From Mesodorylaimus sp. YZB2_4 (lineage: Eukaryota; Nematoda; Enoplea; Dorylaimida; Dorylaimidae): a DNA stretch of 64,000 nt. The position numbers and the translations under genes were made by a program. Location of the stretch: positions 1 through 64,000 of the forward strand of contig JASANH010000212.1 in the NCBI GenBank assembly GCA_030248295.1. Reading direction: 5' to 3'. Positions 24,101 to 35,917 of the stretch are shown one piece after another (the first letter of the stretch is position 1; each line of letters opens with the position of its first letter). Under the pieces are notes generated by a model that was not told the origin of the DNA, did not search any database, and worked only from the letters and a program-made list of their open reading frames with translations.

Positions 24101-25392
24101 TGCTATGCAGCATGTTTTGTGGAGGTAAAATATCACAAATAATGGTCTAGGTTGAGACTTAACTGCACAGAAAAAACCAGTGCTCTCGAACCGAAAAATT
24201 GAACCGAACCGATTAGCTAGAACCTAAACCGAAACCGAACCGAAACATGTGGAACCAATCCGGTCGTGATTGTGCAGACTAGCCTTCAGTCACTTAGAAA
24301 GGTGGCAACCACAGCACGATCAGCACCCAAGGGAAATCTTACTAGACTAAACTGACTAAATCGTTGCAATCAACTGGTTCCAAGAAATCAATTGGACTAA
24401 AATGAGCGTTTTTTTAAACAGTTTCTCAGTCTTGCTACCATTGAAGAAATTCAAGTTTAAATTCCGTCAGATAACTATTTTAGCTAGCGCTTTGTTTCTA
24501 AACCAGTTGGCAATCGCAAATGGAACCAAAGATCAGATCGTTTCAGGACATGTAAAAGTGGTCATCACTTTCGAAATGTCTTCTCTTGCAGTTTTGTGCA
24601 CGCCAGACCCACTCCAGTATCAGAACTGACCGTGCAAGTAAACAGCAGGCAATAAATTGTAGACGGGAAAAAACAGGGTACAGAAGTTATTGATTTTCAT
24701 AAAATTTGAATGATGATATGCGCAAAAAGCAAGATGATTCAATTTTGTTATAATAATTTGTCTTGCTTTTTCCGCTCACCTGATGTCATAACTGACATTT
24801 TTATTTGGGATCGTCCCAAAAACAAGCTGATGATTCATCCAGAAACCCTGGGATATTGATACCTGGAGTACCCCTTCGCCTGCCCCTTCGTATAGTGAAT
24901 ACGCCTATCACACCAACGTAAAAGCATACCGCAATGAAACCGTATCCAAGAGTTACTGTAAGCGAGCAGCAGCACATGGCTCGCAATGATAATAAATTTC
25001 TGCATTATCATCTCCCGTGTACGCAAATTTCTTTGTTTTTAGCTCAGTTTAAACGCATTTGTCAGCTCTCTATAACGGATATCGTCCCGCGAGGGGCAGG
25101 CTTGGAAAACTTAAACCTTCTTGCTCCAAAAACGTATGTTACCTGGATAAAAGCATTGAGCTTTCAAGCCCTGATGGTCTTGCATCTCAAATCGCATTTA
25201 AGCGCAATTTCACCCAGCGAACTTACATTTGACAGGTTTCCTTTTCGAAAAGTGGAAGTGTGAAATACAGGACACTAAGCATCCTCTTGCTAAAGGGCAA
25301 GCAGACATTGAGCTTTTTGTTTCAACCGCTTTCAAACGGATGCATGACATCAGGACGCTGTTCTCGCCGCACTTCACCAGTCCTTCATTTTC
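21126..25392. other. Intergenic region with palindromic 5-mer clusters
   Basis: The region starts with the eIF4G 3' UTR (no AATAAA found close by). ATCGGCCGATA-type clusters lie at 21985-22050 and 22570-22650, and ATCCGATCC words at 22436-22495. GGTTCGGTTC-type words at 23424-23480 are mirrored by GAACCGAACC words at 24190-24250, about 770 bp apart. Reversed 'cctggttttcc' repeat words lie around 22215-22440. No gene is recognised; the AT-rich end (24400-25392) should include the promoter of the glycosyltransferase. Confidence 0.5.
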
Positions 25393-26580
25393 ATGAGTTG
25401 GCAAAGCACAAGTGAAATGTGCCAAGCATCTCGAAAAGTAATTGGTATTGTTTTCATCTCATCAATTTCTTTTTTCCTACTTTACCTCATTGCAGTGGAC
25501 AGTTCATTACAACCGAAATTTTTGTTAGACACTTTCGAATCCATTAATTTAGGCAAAATTGCATTCGCCAAATTGAATCGAACAAATTTAACGACTAAGA
25601 CTGACAAATTAAGTGAAAAATCGATAAGACGTGTTATTGAGCCTGATCGGATTAAATTGAATCCAATAACTAAAACCTACGAAGTGGATGGCAAACCCAT
25701 CCTGTGGCAATACTGGCACGATGATTCCGATATACCATTGTATGTTCGATTGTTAATCGAGGCTATGCAATGTAGGAATCCAGAACTGCATATTATTCTC
25801 GTTCACGACTCCACTATCCGCCATTATTTGCCTGACATGAACATATCTGAGGAGGCATTCGAGAACTTGAGCAGCAACCATCGATCCGATGTCTTCCGAG
25901 TGCACATCATGGCCCGATACGGCGGTGCCTACGCCGATGTGGACACACTGGCCCTGGACAAGCTGATCGTATGGTACCGACAACTGAGCAAGTACGACTT
26001 CGTCACTGCCGATTGGAACGAGGAGGTCACTGCTGTCAGTGCCATCGGGCCTGCACGACCCGGCACCTCACTCTTCAAATTATGGGCTAATAGTCAACGA
26101 AAGATTATTGAAAAGGAGAATAATTTTTGGTGGGGCATTTTTGGACCCGGTACAATGGGTGATCTGAAAAAAGAAATTTTAAGCAATAGGACGACATATC
26201 TTGGCATAAATGGACCAAAAACAGTTGGACAATTCGTGGGTCCAGGATACGCGTACAAGCCAACAATATTGTTTGAGGAGATCGAAAAGGACATCCTGCC
26301 CTTGACAGCTGCTCCATACTTATTTATTCATCACAGTCAGTTAAAAAGCGTTGTTTGGAACATGACCACTGTGGAAGAACTTATGCCTCGCAAAGCCACC
26401 CTGTACTCAGCTTTTGTTGGTTGCGCATTGTTAGACTGCTGGTCGAAATATGAGTTAGCAATCGAAAATAATTTGGTGCCCGACTCCAGCTGGGTCAACG
26501 CCAGTGAAGTCATGCAGTTTTTGAAACGTATTGATCACGAATTGTGCGAAAAGATAAAGAAGCGAAAGTGTGATAAATAA
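25393..26580 (+). CDS. DxD glycosyltransferase, capsular-polysaccharide-synthesis/GT32-like, type II membrane protein
   Basis: A single open exon of 395 aa. Residues about 16-36 are a hydrophobic anchor after a short cytoplasmic tail, giving a Golgi-type type II topology. The lumenal part has ILWQYWHDDSDIP near 103, HRSDVFRVHIMARYGGAYADVD at about 163-184 (the SD-R...YGG-Y-D-D pattern that places the metal/sugar-nucleotide DxD at 182-184) and several N-x-S/T sequons. This pattern is shared by the Gly_transf_sug (DXD) and Caps_synth families, which transfer sugars from nucleotide donors. Donor and acceptor cannot be read from sequence. The start is the first Met before the anchor; another in-frame Met is not needed. 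The absence of introns is unlike its neighbours and could reflect retroposition or transfer; codon use does not look foreign. It lies between eIF4G and a dead transposase, with no operon partner. Confidence 0.85.
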   Translation: MSWQSTSEMCQASRKVIGIVFISSISFFLLYLIAVDSSLQPKFLLDTFESINLGKIAFAKLNRTNLTTKTDKLSEKSIRRVIEPDRIKLNPITKTYEVDGKPILWQYWHDDSDIPLYVRLLIEAMQCRNPELHIILVHDSTIRHYLPDMNISEEAFENLSSNHRSDVFRVHIMARYGGAYADVDTLALDKLIVWYRQLSKYDFVTADWNEEVTAVSAIGPARPGTSLFKLWANSQRKIIEKENNFWWGIFGPGTMGDLKKEILSNRTTYLGINGPKTVGQFVGPGYAYKPTILFEEIEKDILPLTAAPYLFIHHSQLKSVVWNMTTVEELMPRKATLYSAFVGCALLDCWSKYELAIENNLVPDSSWVNASEVMQFLKRIDHELCEKIKKRKCDK

Positions 26581-26581
26581 A
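26576..26581 (+). terminator. Candidate AATAAA polyadenylation signal overlapping the stop codon
   Basis: AATAAA starts two bases before the TAA stop of the glycosyltransferase and includes it. If used, cleavage would occur about 10-25 nt later, giving a 3' UTR of only a few bases. Whether it is used is inference. Confidence 0.45.
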
Positions 26582-27465
26582 ACGCTTACAGATTAGACAA
26601 GGAAATATTTGTACATGAATTTTACGACTGAGAGGAATAAATTATGGCGAAATGAGTGCGTACCACAGACCCTAACAACAGGCACCTTTTTGTTAGTGAT
26701 ACTGATGACAAGAAAAAATTTAAAGGTAACTAGACGAGGGTCTTGCCAATCTTCCACTGATTCATCGCCAAGGGACCCCATTTTTTGGAAAATTTTTGAT
26801 TTTTCGCACACATAGCAGAATCGGCCGAATCTACAATCGTGCCAATTTTTATCAAAATCCGCTTGGCCTTTGTTAAGTTCCAGAATACGCGATTTCTTGT
26901 TCAGGGGGAGAAGACGAGGAGGAGGAGGATAAAGATCAGGCTAGCACAACAACCATAGGTCGTACAGTTGTAAATGTTTGTTTTTCTGGAAGCTTGCGCC
27001 TTCAGAATCTGCCTCTCGGCATTCGTTTTTTGAAAGCTTTAGTTTCTGAAAAGTTATTTCGGGAAAAAATCACATTTTTGGCTTTTTCAACCCTTCGCTC
27101 GTCAGGTACTCGACAGATTTTACTAAAAATTGACACGGTTGCAGACCTGACCTATCTTGAAAAGCTTGCGAAAAATCAAGTTTTTTGGTATAATCATTTT
27201 TGAGTTATCGACTATCGAAAGTAGCTGGCACTAGTGTTTTTCTTTTTTCATTTTCGGCGCGGTGTTTAGAAACATCAGTTGAACGGGTTGAGGTGCAGCG
27301 CCATTTATTGCCTAGGGCGTTCCCATGGGTGAGCGACAACGGCTATATAAGACCAATATACATGTTCTGCTTGTAATATCCGTAAAAAATTATTTAAAAC
27401 ACAAGAATACGAGCAGGAATCATTGCAAAGATGCATATCTACAAAAGCGCATTGATTCGTATTGG
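26582..27465. other. Intergenic, no gene recognised
   Basis: The 884 bp between the glycosyltransferase and the MULE relic show no conserved coding sequence and no shared repeat that I can identify. Confidence 0.4.
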
Positions 27466-28672
27466 TTAGGGCATACAGTGGGCTGATGGGCGTAGGGTAG
27501 CTTTTGGATTAGCTTGACGGCGATGAAATTCTCTTTGGATTCTCATGATTCGTTGGTGAACGCGTTGATATTCGTCGTTTTTCCTCGGCAATGGCTCGCC
27601 ATTTCCCCGCGCAGTGATCAGGACTTGAATATTTTCGTGCTCTTCTTTCGGCAACAGCATAAATCGATATATTCTCAGATGTGGTTTGGCCATGTGCTTG
27701 TTGAACCTGTTATGCCAGCTTTACACGTGATTGTTGGTACGCACTTCTGCCAAGTACCAGTCCCACATGTTCAACGCAAACCGACCGAACCATGTATGTA
27801 TAAAATACTGGGCGATCGAACTGGAAAAATCGGCATCATCGATAAACGCTTGTTGCAACACCTGCAAGTACTGTAACTTCTAGTGGGTGGGAACCAGACC
27901 CAAAGCGATCAGCTGACGGCACCACAACTTGAACTCTTCGTCGTTCTTGTAGCGCACGCTGAAACCCATTTCGGCAATTTTGCGATAGATCGCTTGCGAA
28001 TAGTGAGAATAGCAACCTTGATGAAAGGCTGTAGGAAACATATCGTGAACAGCATTGATAAGGCTGATTTCAAAATCGCTGATAATTCGTTGAAGCCGAA
28101 ATTGATCAGGGTATAGGCCATGGGCGACCATCCTGTCCATGATCATCGTGAACATGCGCCTGTACATTACTTCGGATTTATCAGGAAGCAAAGCGTACAC
28201 CAGAGGAAATTGCCGCACCAAAATGAAAGCATGAATCGAAAACAGCTGCGAATACAAATGCGGGATAGCCTAAAAGGTTCCATCCATATACCATTCTGTG
28301 GCCTCGGCGAGATGCGTCAAATTCGTTTGACTGTTAAATACCAAAATACGATTCTGATCGTTGGGACCAGAATCAGCTAGCAAAAAGCCGCTGCCGTCGT
28401 GATTTCGTAGTTGATCCTCTAATGCGGCGAAATCGATTCCTGTTCTGTGATCAGGATTTGGAGGGAGCATTGCGGATCGTGCATGCTCCATCGCACCTCG
28501 AACTTCTCGGAACGCAGGCAATTAGGCAATCATCTCTTCTCTTTGAGCAGCCTTGTTAGCTGTGGGCCCTCGTTTCGTACCGGTATGTTCTCGCAGACTC
28601 TTGGAGTGCTCAGACGCGAATTTTGAACGCTTTTCACCACCCGTTCCAGATGGGCTCGGAAGTTGTACATGG
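27466..28672 (-). pseudogene. MULE (Mutator-like) transposase pseudogene
   Basis: One minus-strand frame can be followed from about 28672 to 27466. It shows EWYMDGTF at 28273 (the first catalytic Asp block of MULE transposases), then ISDFEISLINAVHDMFP (second Asp block), GCYSHYSQAIYRKI, and a C-terminal NNHV.SWHNRF block (third acidic region) followed by HENIQVLITARGNGE. Four in-frame nonsense codons interrupt it, at 28522-28524 (TAA), 28270-28272 (TAG), 27880-27882 (TAG) and 27721-27723 (TAA). No frameshift is seen. The element is therefore dead; ends and terminal inverted repeats were not located. Confidence 0.85.
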
Positions 28673-31431
28673 TTATATCAAAAAAATAATAATTCAAGCA
28701 TGCAAAGTTTTCATCAATAATGTGACAAAGATAAAAATAATGAAGCGTTTTTATAGCCGTAGAGCTACACCCAAAAACTTTTAAAGCATCTGAAAGGAAG
28801 AAATTTGATGCAATCTGTGCTCATTGTGCAAACGTTTTTTAAATGCGGAAATGAATTTCTAGATCTTTTACTTTCCGTTTTACAATCGAAGTGACTGAAA
28901 AATTATTTGGCGTTTTTAATAAATGCTACAAACTGGAGTTATAGTGTAACAGATGTGTAATCAGGGCACTTAGGCGGCGGGAGAAGTGAGAGACCGAAGT
29001 CTCCGGGACAAAAACTCCGATTGGAGGTAGGTTGGTCTTGAAACATCAACCGAAGAGGCTGACGTCTCCCAGCCAGGGGAGAGTATCGATTACTCTCTCC
29101 CACTCGCTATGGCCTGCCGGCAGAGGTTACAGATGACAAACAGCCACCTCGAAACTTCTTCAGAGGAGCCCTAGACACTTGACGGAACTTCTGAATGCCA
29201 CAACAGCATTTTCCAAACTTGGAGAATCAGTCTCCTGATTCCTAAAATTTGGCGTTCGATAATGTATTTCACATGGGTTACATGTCAAATACCGATGGAT
29301 TCACAAGGATCCACGTGCTTTCCCTCGTGGAACGCAGGGACCTGACAAGGGAACATCTCCAACCGTCAAGACGACCTTGACGAAACCAGAAATTGACATA
29401 TGTCCATACTGTAGGTGCAAATGAAAGCTCTTTGCAAAATATTAGCATCTGCCAGCTTGTCAGCCGTGATCAACACCTAAAATCCTGAGAATTTTTGAGT
29501 TTTTGTGTGACGAAACGTTCGGTATTTCCAGTTTGTGGTTTGGTATCTGCAGTACATTCTGCTGTGTGGCTGCCAGATTTTCCACTTGCCAAAGTTAGGT
29601 TTAGTATATGCGAGACTACATGCTACCAAGTCTTACAGTATGTACAGTAGATGTCTGAAAATTTCAGAAGATTTCTTGCGTCTGTATTCCTAAATCAACG
29701 CTGGTGGGAATTTTATGCTGCTTGCAACTCCATGTCCAGATCGATATTGAGAAAAGGTGATGTTCAGAGTAGTTACAACTGTGCTAGAAGCGATGTGCCA
29801 TTGGAAAGGAATAATAAGTTTCATTAACATTTAGTAGTCAGCTGTGATGATTTCTTATGCTCAGATTATTTCCTAAGGGACACGTAAAATCCGACCCCAT
29901 TGATCCAAACTACGCAAGCACATAATCTTAGCAAACTTTACAAGCGTCAGTGAAAAAGCCTAATCCGAGGATTAATACTGTTGTAGTGAGTAGTCCTCCC
30001 CTTTCACGCCACGATGGAGGATAAATCGGAAAAAAGGTACCGAAGTGCAAAACAACTGTGTCGGGTCTGAGCTCGGGGTTTAAGTGGCATTAACTCGTCT
30101 CCAACGGCCAGTTTGGCCACTAAAGTATCGGTTGTCGATAGGCGACGGGTTTTGTGTTGAGTAGAAACGAAAAATGAACTTTCGAGGAATGCGAGGAGAG
30201 AGAAAATGCGCGACCACCCAGGGCGAGGATACAGTTAAGATGTTAGTCTCTCCTCGATCCATACCTCGCTAACGAGGCGAGCGGTAAAGGATTAACGTTT
30301 CCTATCGTCACTGGCACGTCTTACTCGTCTTCTTATTCTTGGTCTACGAGGATCCCTTTTTCGTTTGACGAGGGCCAAAGGGAGAAGAAGGGGAAGTCGT
30401 GGACTCGTCCTTGCTTTCGTCATTTCCTCACTTTTTCAAGGCTCTGCCTCCTAACTCGTCCGTCGTTATGCTCAAATCGACCCATCGTAGCTCGGATACC
30501 ACCCCGCACCCAGTCTGTCTATAGACAAGCCTGGCCGCGCATCTCTTCGGTCCTGATGGCTACGGTTTCGACAACAAGCACGAGTGCATGCGAGATGGGA
30601 GCTAGTTCGAGAAAAGATCTCGAGCTAAAATGTGAAGAAGACCAGTTTGAGGCGGCTACTTTTATCTTGCGCCAGAGCGTAACTGGAATCCGTTGTACAT
30701 CGTCTGATCAGTGGGCAGGGCCAAGGAAGCAGGGTGTTAGCTAGGTGACTATCTCCTAAATTGCCTCCACCGTCGCCTCCTGTGGGATATCACGACAGCG
30801 CCAGAGAGTGCCGACCCCGCCCTTTGGTTGTCATCATTGTTAGGATAGTCCGAGTCATTCCTGGGAGATGCAGCTACGACAGATGATCCCTTTCGGTGAT
30901 CTCTTCTTTCCTATCAGCACTGCTGACTGCAGCCAGGCCTTCTCTATTGTACAGCTCCTTTGTGCCCCGGCCAGTTTCACTGTCGCTCATTTTTCTTCTC
31001 CTCGATCCGCTGCACTTGACTCCCATTTCTCCCATGTTATTAGACGAAAGTGGCTCGGCTGTGTTTGCATAAAAAATGTAATCGAAGTAAGTAACACATG
31101 GAGGTTCTCGCTTTTCAATCGACACTTGTACTTTGTCTTCACTCGACCCTACCCAATTAGGTAAGTAACCGAGGACAAAAAATACATGCGCTACGACATA
31201 CAATACCGTGTGCTTGGGCACGTCATCTGATCGATTTCTTCTCCAAATACGCTCGGGTGAGCGCCTTTGTTGTTCGATAATAGCGCCCCCTCTTTGTGTC
31301 AGCTATTGCTAACCCAAAGTTATTACGTGTCTCGCGCGTCCACGCAGCCACGCGGATAATGTATCCAATTGGGAATAACAGCCAACTAAATGAGTGCCAT
31401 TTTACATTTTTAGACGTGTCGATGGTCGACA
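28673..31431. other. Intergenic region with MITE relics, upstream of the receptor gene
   Basis: A reversed M1 MITE relic lies at about 28970-29135 and a partial M2 MITE starts at 29349. From about 30000 to 31430 the sequence is less repetitive and should include the promoter/5' UTR of the ion channel gene. Open frames there (for example minus 30874-31221) have no recognisable domain and are not accepted. Confidence 0.45.
29349..29480 (+). mobile_element. MITE family M2, partial copy
   Basis: It starts caagggaacatctccaaccg and follows the left inverted repeat of the element at 17720-18144 for about 130 bp, including the gtaggtgcaaatgaaagctc and gcaaaatattag words. The right end is missing. 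Confidence 0.65.
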
Positions 31432-34400
31432 ATGAAATTCCGAACTGATTCCTCAAAACATGTCAACATCATTGTTTTGCTTATCTTGACTGCATCCGTC
31501 GCTAATGGACAAAAGCAAACGTGAGTCAAAACACATCATTTCTCTTTGTGCTGTGGTGGCTAGGCAGTGTCCACAATTACTGTGGTGTCATCCTATTTAC
31601 TTTACACTTTTCACTAGTGCTTATTGCTGCAGCCATATTCTCAAATACCCCCCCCCCCCCCTGAGGATAAATTTCTTAGCATTTGAGGGTCCCAATCAAA
31701 GGGGCTTACTCTATGAGGACACAGAGAAGGTTGTCTGAAAAAGCAATTTGATGATCTTGTTCAAAATTAAGCTAGCAGTGTTCTTTATATTATTGATTAT
31801 CATGTAGTCGGACGACCTTTGTATGAAACGGTACCACGACCAGCGAATGCGGTTTGGCTCTTTTTTTTGCTAATACACGTCCCCTGGGGCACATTGGAGG
31901 GGAAGACCGCGAATAAGTATTGTGTACATTCTGAGAGTATTGGGTTCCAAACAGGCCTGATAGTAACAGCAATTTCCCAACTTCCTTGCAAGCTGGGCGA
32001 GCACTTACCAGAATTTGACTCGAGGTTGGGCAAAGTGTATAGTTTGCGCCTTTATTGAAACGGAAACAGAATCATGTTTGAAAACACTGCAGGCCAAGAC
32101 CTAGCACGTCGATGACCACGAAATCGGTAGAGTTGATCGTCATGGGTGAACCGGATCCATACGCTGATTATCGATCGTGGCGAGCACAATTCGTCGTGCA
32201 GAATTTACTGAAACGAGCATATGATCGGAACATACGACCCGGCGCCAATACGGACAAGCCAGTCTATGTGACCACGAGTTTGAAAGTATATTCGTTGAGT
32301 GCCGTCAAAGAAGCGCTAATGGTAATGACTTCACTGAATTCTTGCGGGAAATTAAAAAATTTTAAAAGTCTTTCAGGAATTTCGAGCACAGTTTCGTTTC
32401 AAGCAGCAATGGTACGATGAAAGGCTAATGTTCAATGATTCCTATTTCAAGCAAACTGATGTCTTGCATGTTGCTGAGTTCGAGAAAATTTGGGTATGAG
32501 AAATTTACCAGGGATATAGCATACCTATTGGACCATGTTTTCCTCAGATTCCCGACACGTTCTTCCAAAATGAGAAAGACGGTCGTTATCATACAGTCGA
32601 CCACGAAAATGTTTACGTAATGATCAGACCTGATGGTCGGGTCATTTATGATCGCAGGTATGCAATTTTTCGACCCTGTTTCTTATTGTACGTATTTTCC
32701 TGTAAGCCGTGCCGGCTTAAACATATGTATCTAATTTTCACCGCTGCAAGATGATCGACGGCAGCGATATTGCCATCCTCCATTAAGATTTGATTACTGA
32801 ATACTGTAGCGTTCCCTGGTTCTATCGGATTCCCGCCTTGCAAAGACAATCAATAATGCACGGCTAACAGGATAACATAGGGCAATTTTTTGGCTGACTG
32901 TTCCACTGCTTCTCCAGCGCATGACTGTACCAAACTACACTGCATGCTTTGTTTGTTTCCCTCCCTCCCTCACCACCAACCATTTGACGAGGCTGTCACA
33001 GTTAGCTAGACACTGCAGTTCAGGGGCGCCCAGATGCATGGATACAGAAGTGTGATTTAAATGCGGGAAATTCAAATCAGAAGTTTCAAGCGGAGACTTT
33101 CGGGACACCTACACTTACTGAAAATGGGCTGTCGATAACACACTATTACTTGCAGGTTGAGCATGACATTTGCTTGCCAAATGGAATTGAAGAGGTATCC
33201 AATGGATCAGCAGCGATGCTTCATTGACTTTGCCAGCTGTAAGCATATTTACATCCTTTCTCAGATCTTGCGTAGTCTCAATTGGGCGAACAATTTTTTC
33301 AGACGCTTACACCGAAGCGGATATCATTTATATTTGGCACGAGCTCGAACCTATCAAGCTAATTCGCAAGGCTGACAGCGTACTTTCTAATTTTTTGGTA
33401 ACCTACTACGGAAATTCATCGTGCACTAGCAACACGACAACAGGTAAGATTGAGTGCAGGGTGGCCCAGCCCATGTGCTTACTGAGTGGATCTCTGCCTC
33501 ACGCACCTCTCATTCTGTGCGCACGCTAGATTAGACACTTCTAGCTTACCATGTCCCCATACTCGTGTGAGCTTCCTTATTCTGCATACTTTTCTTCAGG
33601 TGTTTACAGTTGTCTTCGAGTGGAATTCAAACTGCAGCGAGTTTTCTCATTTTTCTTGTTACAACTTTATGTCCCTTCTTGCCTCCTGGTCGCCGTGTCC
33701 TGGGTCTCCTACTGGATCGATTGGCGAGCCGCGGCTGGACGGGTTCCGTTGGCCATTATCACACTGCTAACGATGATTACTCAGAGTCATGGTGAGTGAG
33801 GCTGCGTGGGAACCAAACATTAGGACTGTGACAAAAATGTAAGCAGTTTCTGCTTGTAAAAATTCATATTTCGACTTTGAAATTTTGTAACAACGTTAAT
33901 TTGGTGCGTTAAAGTTGATGTTATCTGTAAATGGGCATTTGATATTTCCTAAATTTGGGCAATATATTCAAAATGTTTCAGCAATCAACGCTAACTTACC
34001 ACCCGTCAGCTACGCCAAGGCAGTCGACATTTGGATCGGAGCATGTGTTATGTTTATTTTTGGATCGCTGATAGAATATGCATTTGTCAATTACACGGGC
34101 ATTCATGATCAGCGTAAAAAAGCTGAACTCGAAGAACAGCGTCTTCAAAGCGCGGCTGCCGCAGCACCGCAACAGGCGGCTCCCGCTGCACCAGCGCTGC
34201 CGCCATCGCCTTATCCAGTTACAGCGCGGCAAGTGCACGAGCCGCCACTCTGGCAGCAACTGACGCCAACAACTCCGCAAGCAGCTCTGACTGCTTCACC
34301 AAGTCCTGTGACCGAAACTGCGGTAAGATGGAGGTGAAAAGTGTAAAGTGGTATCACCTAGAAACAAAGGGCCAATCACAGTCCAGCACCAGTCCGTCAT

Positions 34401-35145
34401 ATACAGAGCAAAGCCGAGGCATGGCCCACTCGTGGATGGCATCTTGGTCCCATAGCAGACTGGCATCTGAACACCCCAGAATTGCGAGGCGAGTGAGGTT
34501 TTGTTGCTCCATACCCGGAGGCGGAACGGACGGCGCGTAAGTTGCGGAGCATGGCGCATGGAGCATCAAAATCTCATGCACCTCGCATTTCTGGCTGCTT
34601 AGACACGTTTTCCGCTCTGCGTACCAAGACGCGATCCACTAATCATAGATTCATAGCTGTAGTCAGATGACAAGATTCCTAATGTGTCGTATCTCACTGA
34701 CTAGCTAGTGCTTTGTCGACTTTGATTCCCTTTGCAGAGTCTGATTAGACACCGATCAGGAACCCAGGGCAGCGTGGGGGGCAGCTTGCGTCGTCGTCGT
34801 CGCCCCAGTCCTGCCTACATTCCTTGGGTGGTGAACAACCAGCCATTCGGTAGTGCTGGCGTAGAAGCACCAGCCAGCAGCGTTCACCGCCAATTAGAAT
34901 CGATTCCATTGAATGGGTTCCGCACCGATTTGGCAGTGCATTTCGAGGATATCAGCGATCGAATGCGGCTAAAAAGGCGTCGACGCTTATTTGTTATGCA
35001 AATGCCCCATTTATGTCAGATGTTACAAAAGAGAAGTCGAGCGGACCGAATAGATTTTGTGTCCAGATTGCTTTTCCCAATTTTGTTTGGCTCTTTCAAT
35101 GTGGTTTATTGGAGTGTATATTGGTTCGATTTCGGCTTGGCTTGA
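31432..35145 (+). CDS. Cys-loop ligand-gated ion channel subunit (anion-channel-like), nine exons
   Basis: Pentameric neurotransmitter-gated channel subunit of the plasma membrane. Exons: 31432-31520, 32093-32321, 32377-32493, 32548-32657, 33156-33238, 33303-33443, 33600-33791, 33982-34322, 34738-35145. All introns are GT-AG with matching phase; the sum is 1710 nt (569 aa). A signal peptide ([14 protein letters not shown]) is in exon 1. The ligand-binding domain has the YDRNIRPG start, [22 protein letters not shown] and the Cys-loop, with Cys 189 and 203 separated by exactly 13 residues. M1 is about 275-296, M2 about 304-322 ([15 protein letters not shown]), M3 about 333-358 and M4 about 540-562. 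The M3-M4 loop is Ala/Pro- and Arg-rich. Overall it looks like GABA/glycine/glutamate-gated chloride channel relatives, but the usual Pro-Ala before the 0' Arg is Ala-Gly, so ligand and selectivity are uncertain. Confidence 0.93.
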
Positions 35146-35917
35146 ATTTGAAAAATGTCAAGTGGCTGTAATGATGTATTCTGTGTCCTCTTAGCCAATC
35201 CTCCTGCAGTATACTGCATGAATTGGTCAACATGGGTCTAGTACATTTTTCATTAGTGACTGATTGTGAGAGGCAGGGAATCGAGGTGCGCAGCTACAGT
35301 AGAGCTGTTATAGACCTAGGTGTTAAGACTTTATATTTGACTCTGTGCCTAGATGGTGTCTGTCTGCCATGCGCAATCCTTGGTTTGTCATACGGTAGGA
35401 CGAACAATGAATAGGGCTGGTGAAAGTTAGCCCGCAGCCAGTGGATGCCAGATTCTCTCCCACTCGCCATAACATCAGGTCGTGGGGTTACGCAATGACC
35501 CGCACTGTATAAGGTATTTGAGAAGACTGGGTAGCCAGTCAGGCGGTTGGTTCACCAGGCTACTAACCTCAGTGATTTTTGGAAGTAAAGTACCTGCTGG
35601 CCAGTGTTGTACTAGTGATCTCTAGGACTTGCCATGTTTCATACATGTCGCAGACTACATACCTGTCCAACTATCCCACCATCTGGCGCATTGTTTAATT
35701 TGATCAGATTTAGGTAGGAAGTTTGATGTTAGTTTACTGCATTTTCCAAGTTTTTATACAGCAGGCTGTGAGTAGCTGACAAAACAAGAGTAGTGGTTTT
35801 TCTATCGACAGACAAGTACAGCATGTCCATGCTTCGCGGGCACGATTGACGGGACGGAAAGCAACCAAAACTCAAGTCCGCGAAAAGCATATAGCGCTGC
35901 ATCACAAATCGCATGAT
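35146..35917. other. Gap between convergent genes
   Basis: The 3' ends of the channel gene (+) and the vWA gene (-) face each other here. At 35445-35500 there is a short end of the M1 MITE family (tctcccactcgccataacat). No AATAAA was found close to either stop codon, and nothing else is recognised. Confidence 0.45.

Noticed and set aside
30874..31221. 115-codon minus-strand ORF with a hydrophobic N-terminus
   Set aside because: It looks signal-peptide-like at first, but the rest is unordered and Cys-poor with no partner exon or homology that I can see; it lies in the channel gene's upstream region.
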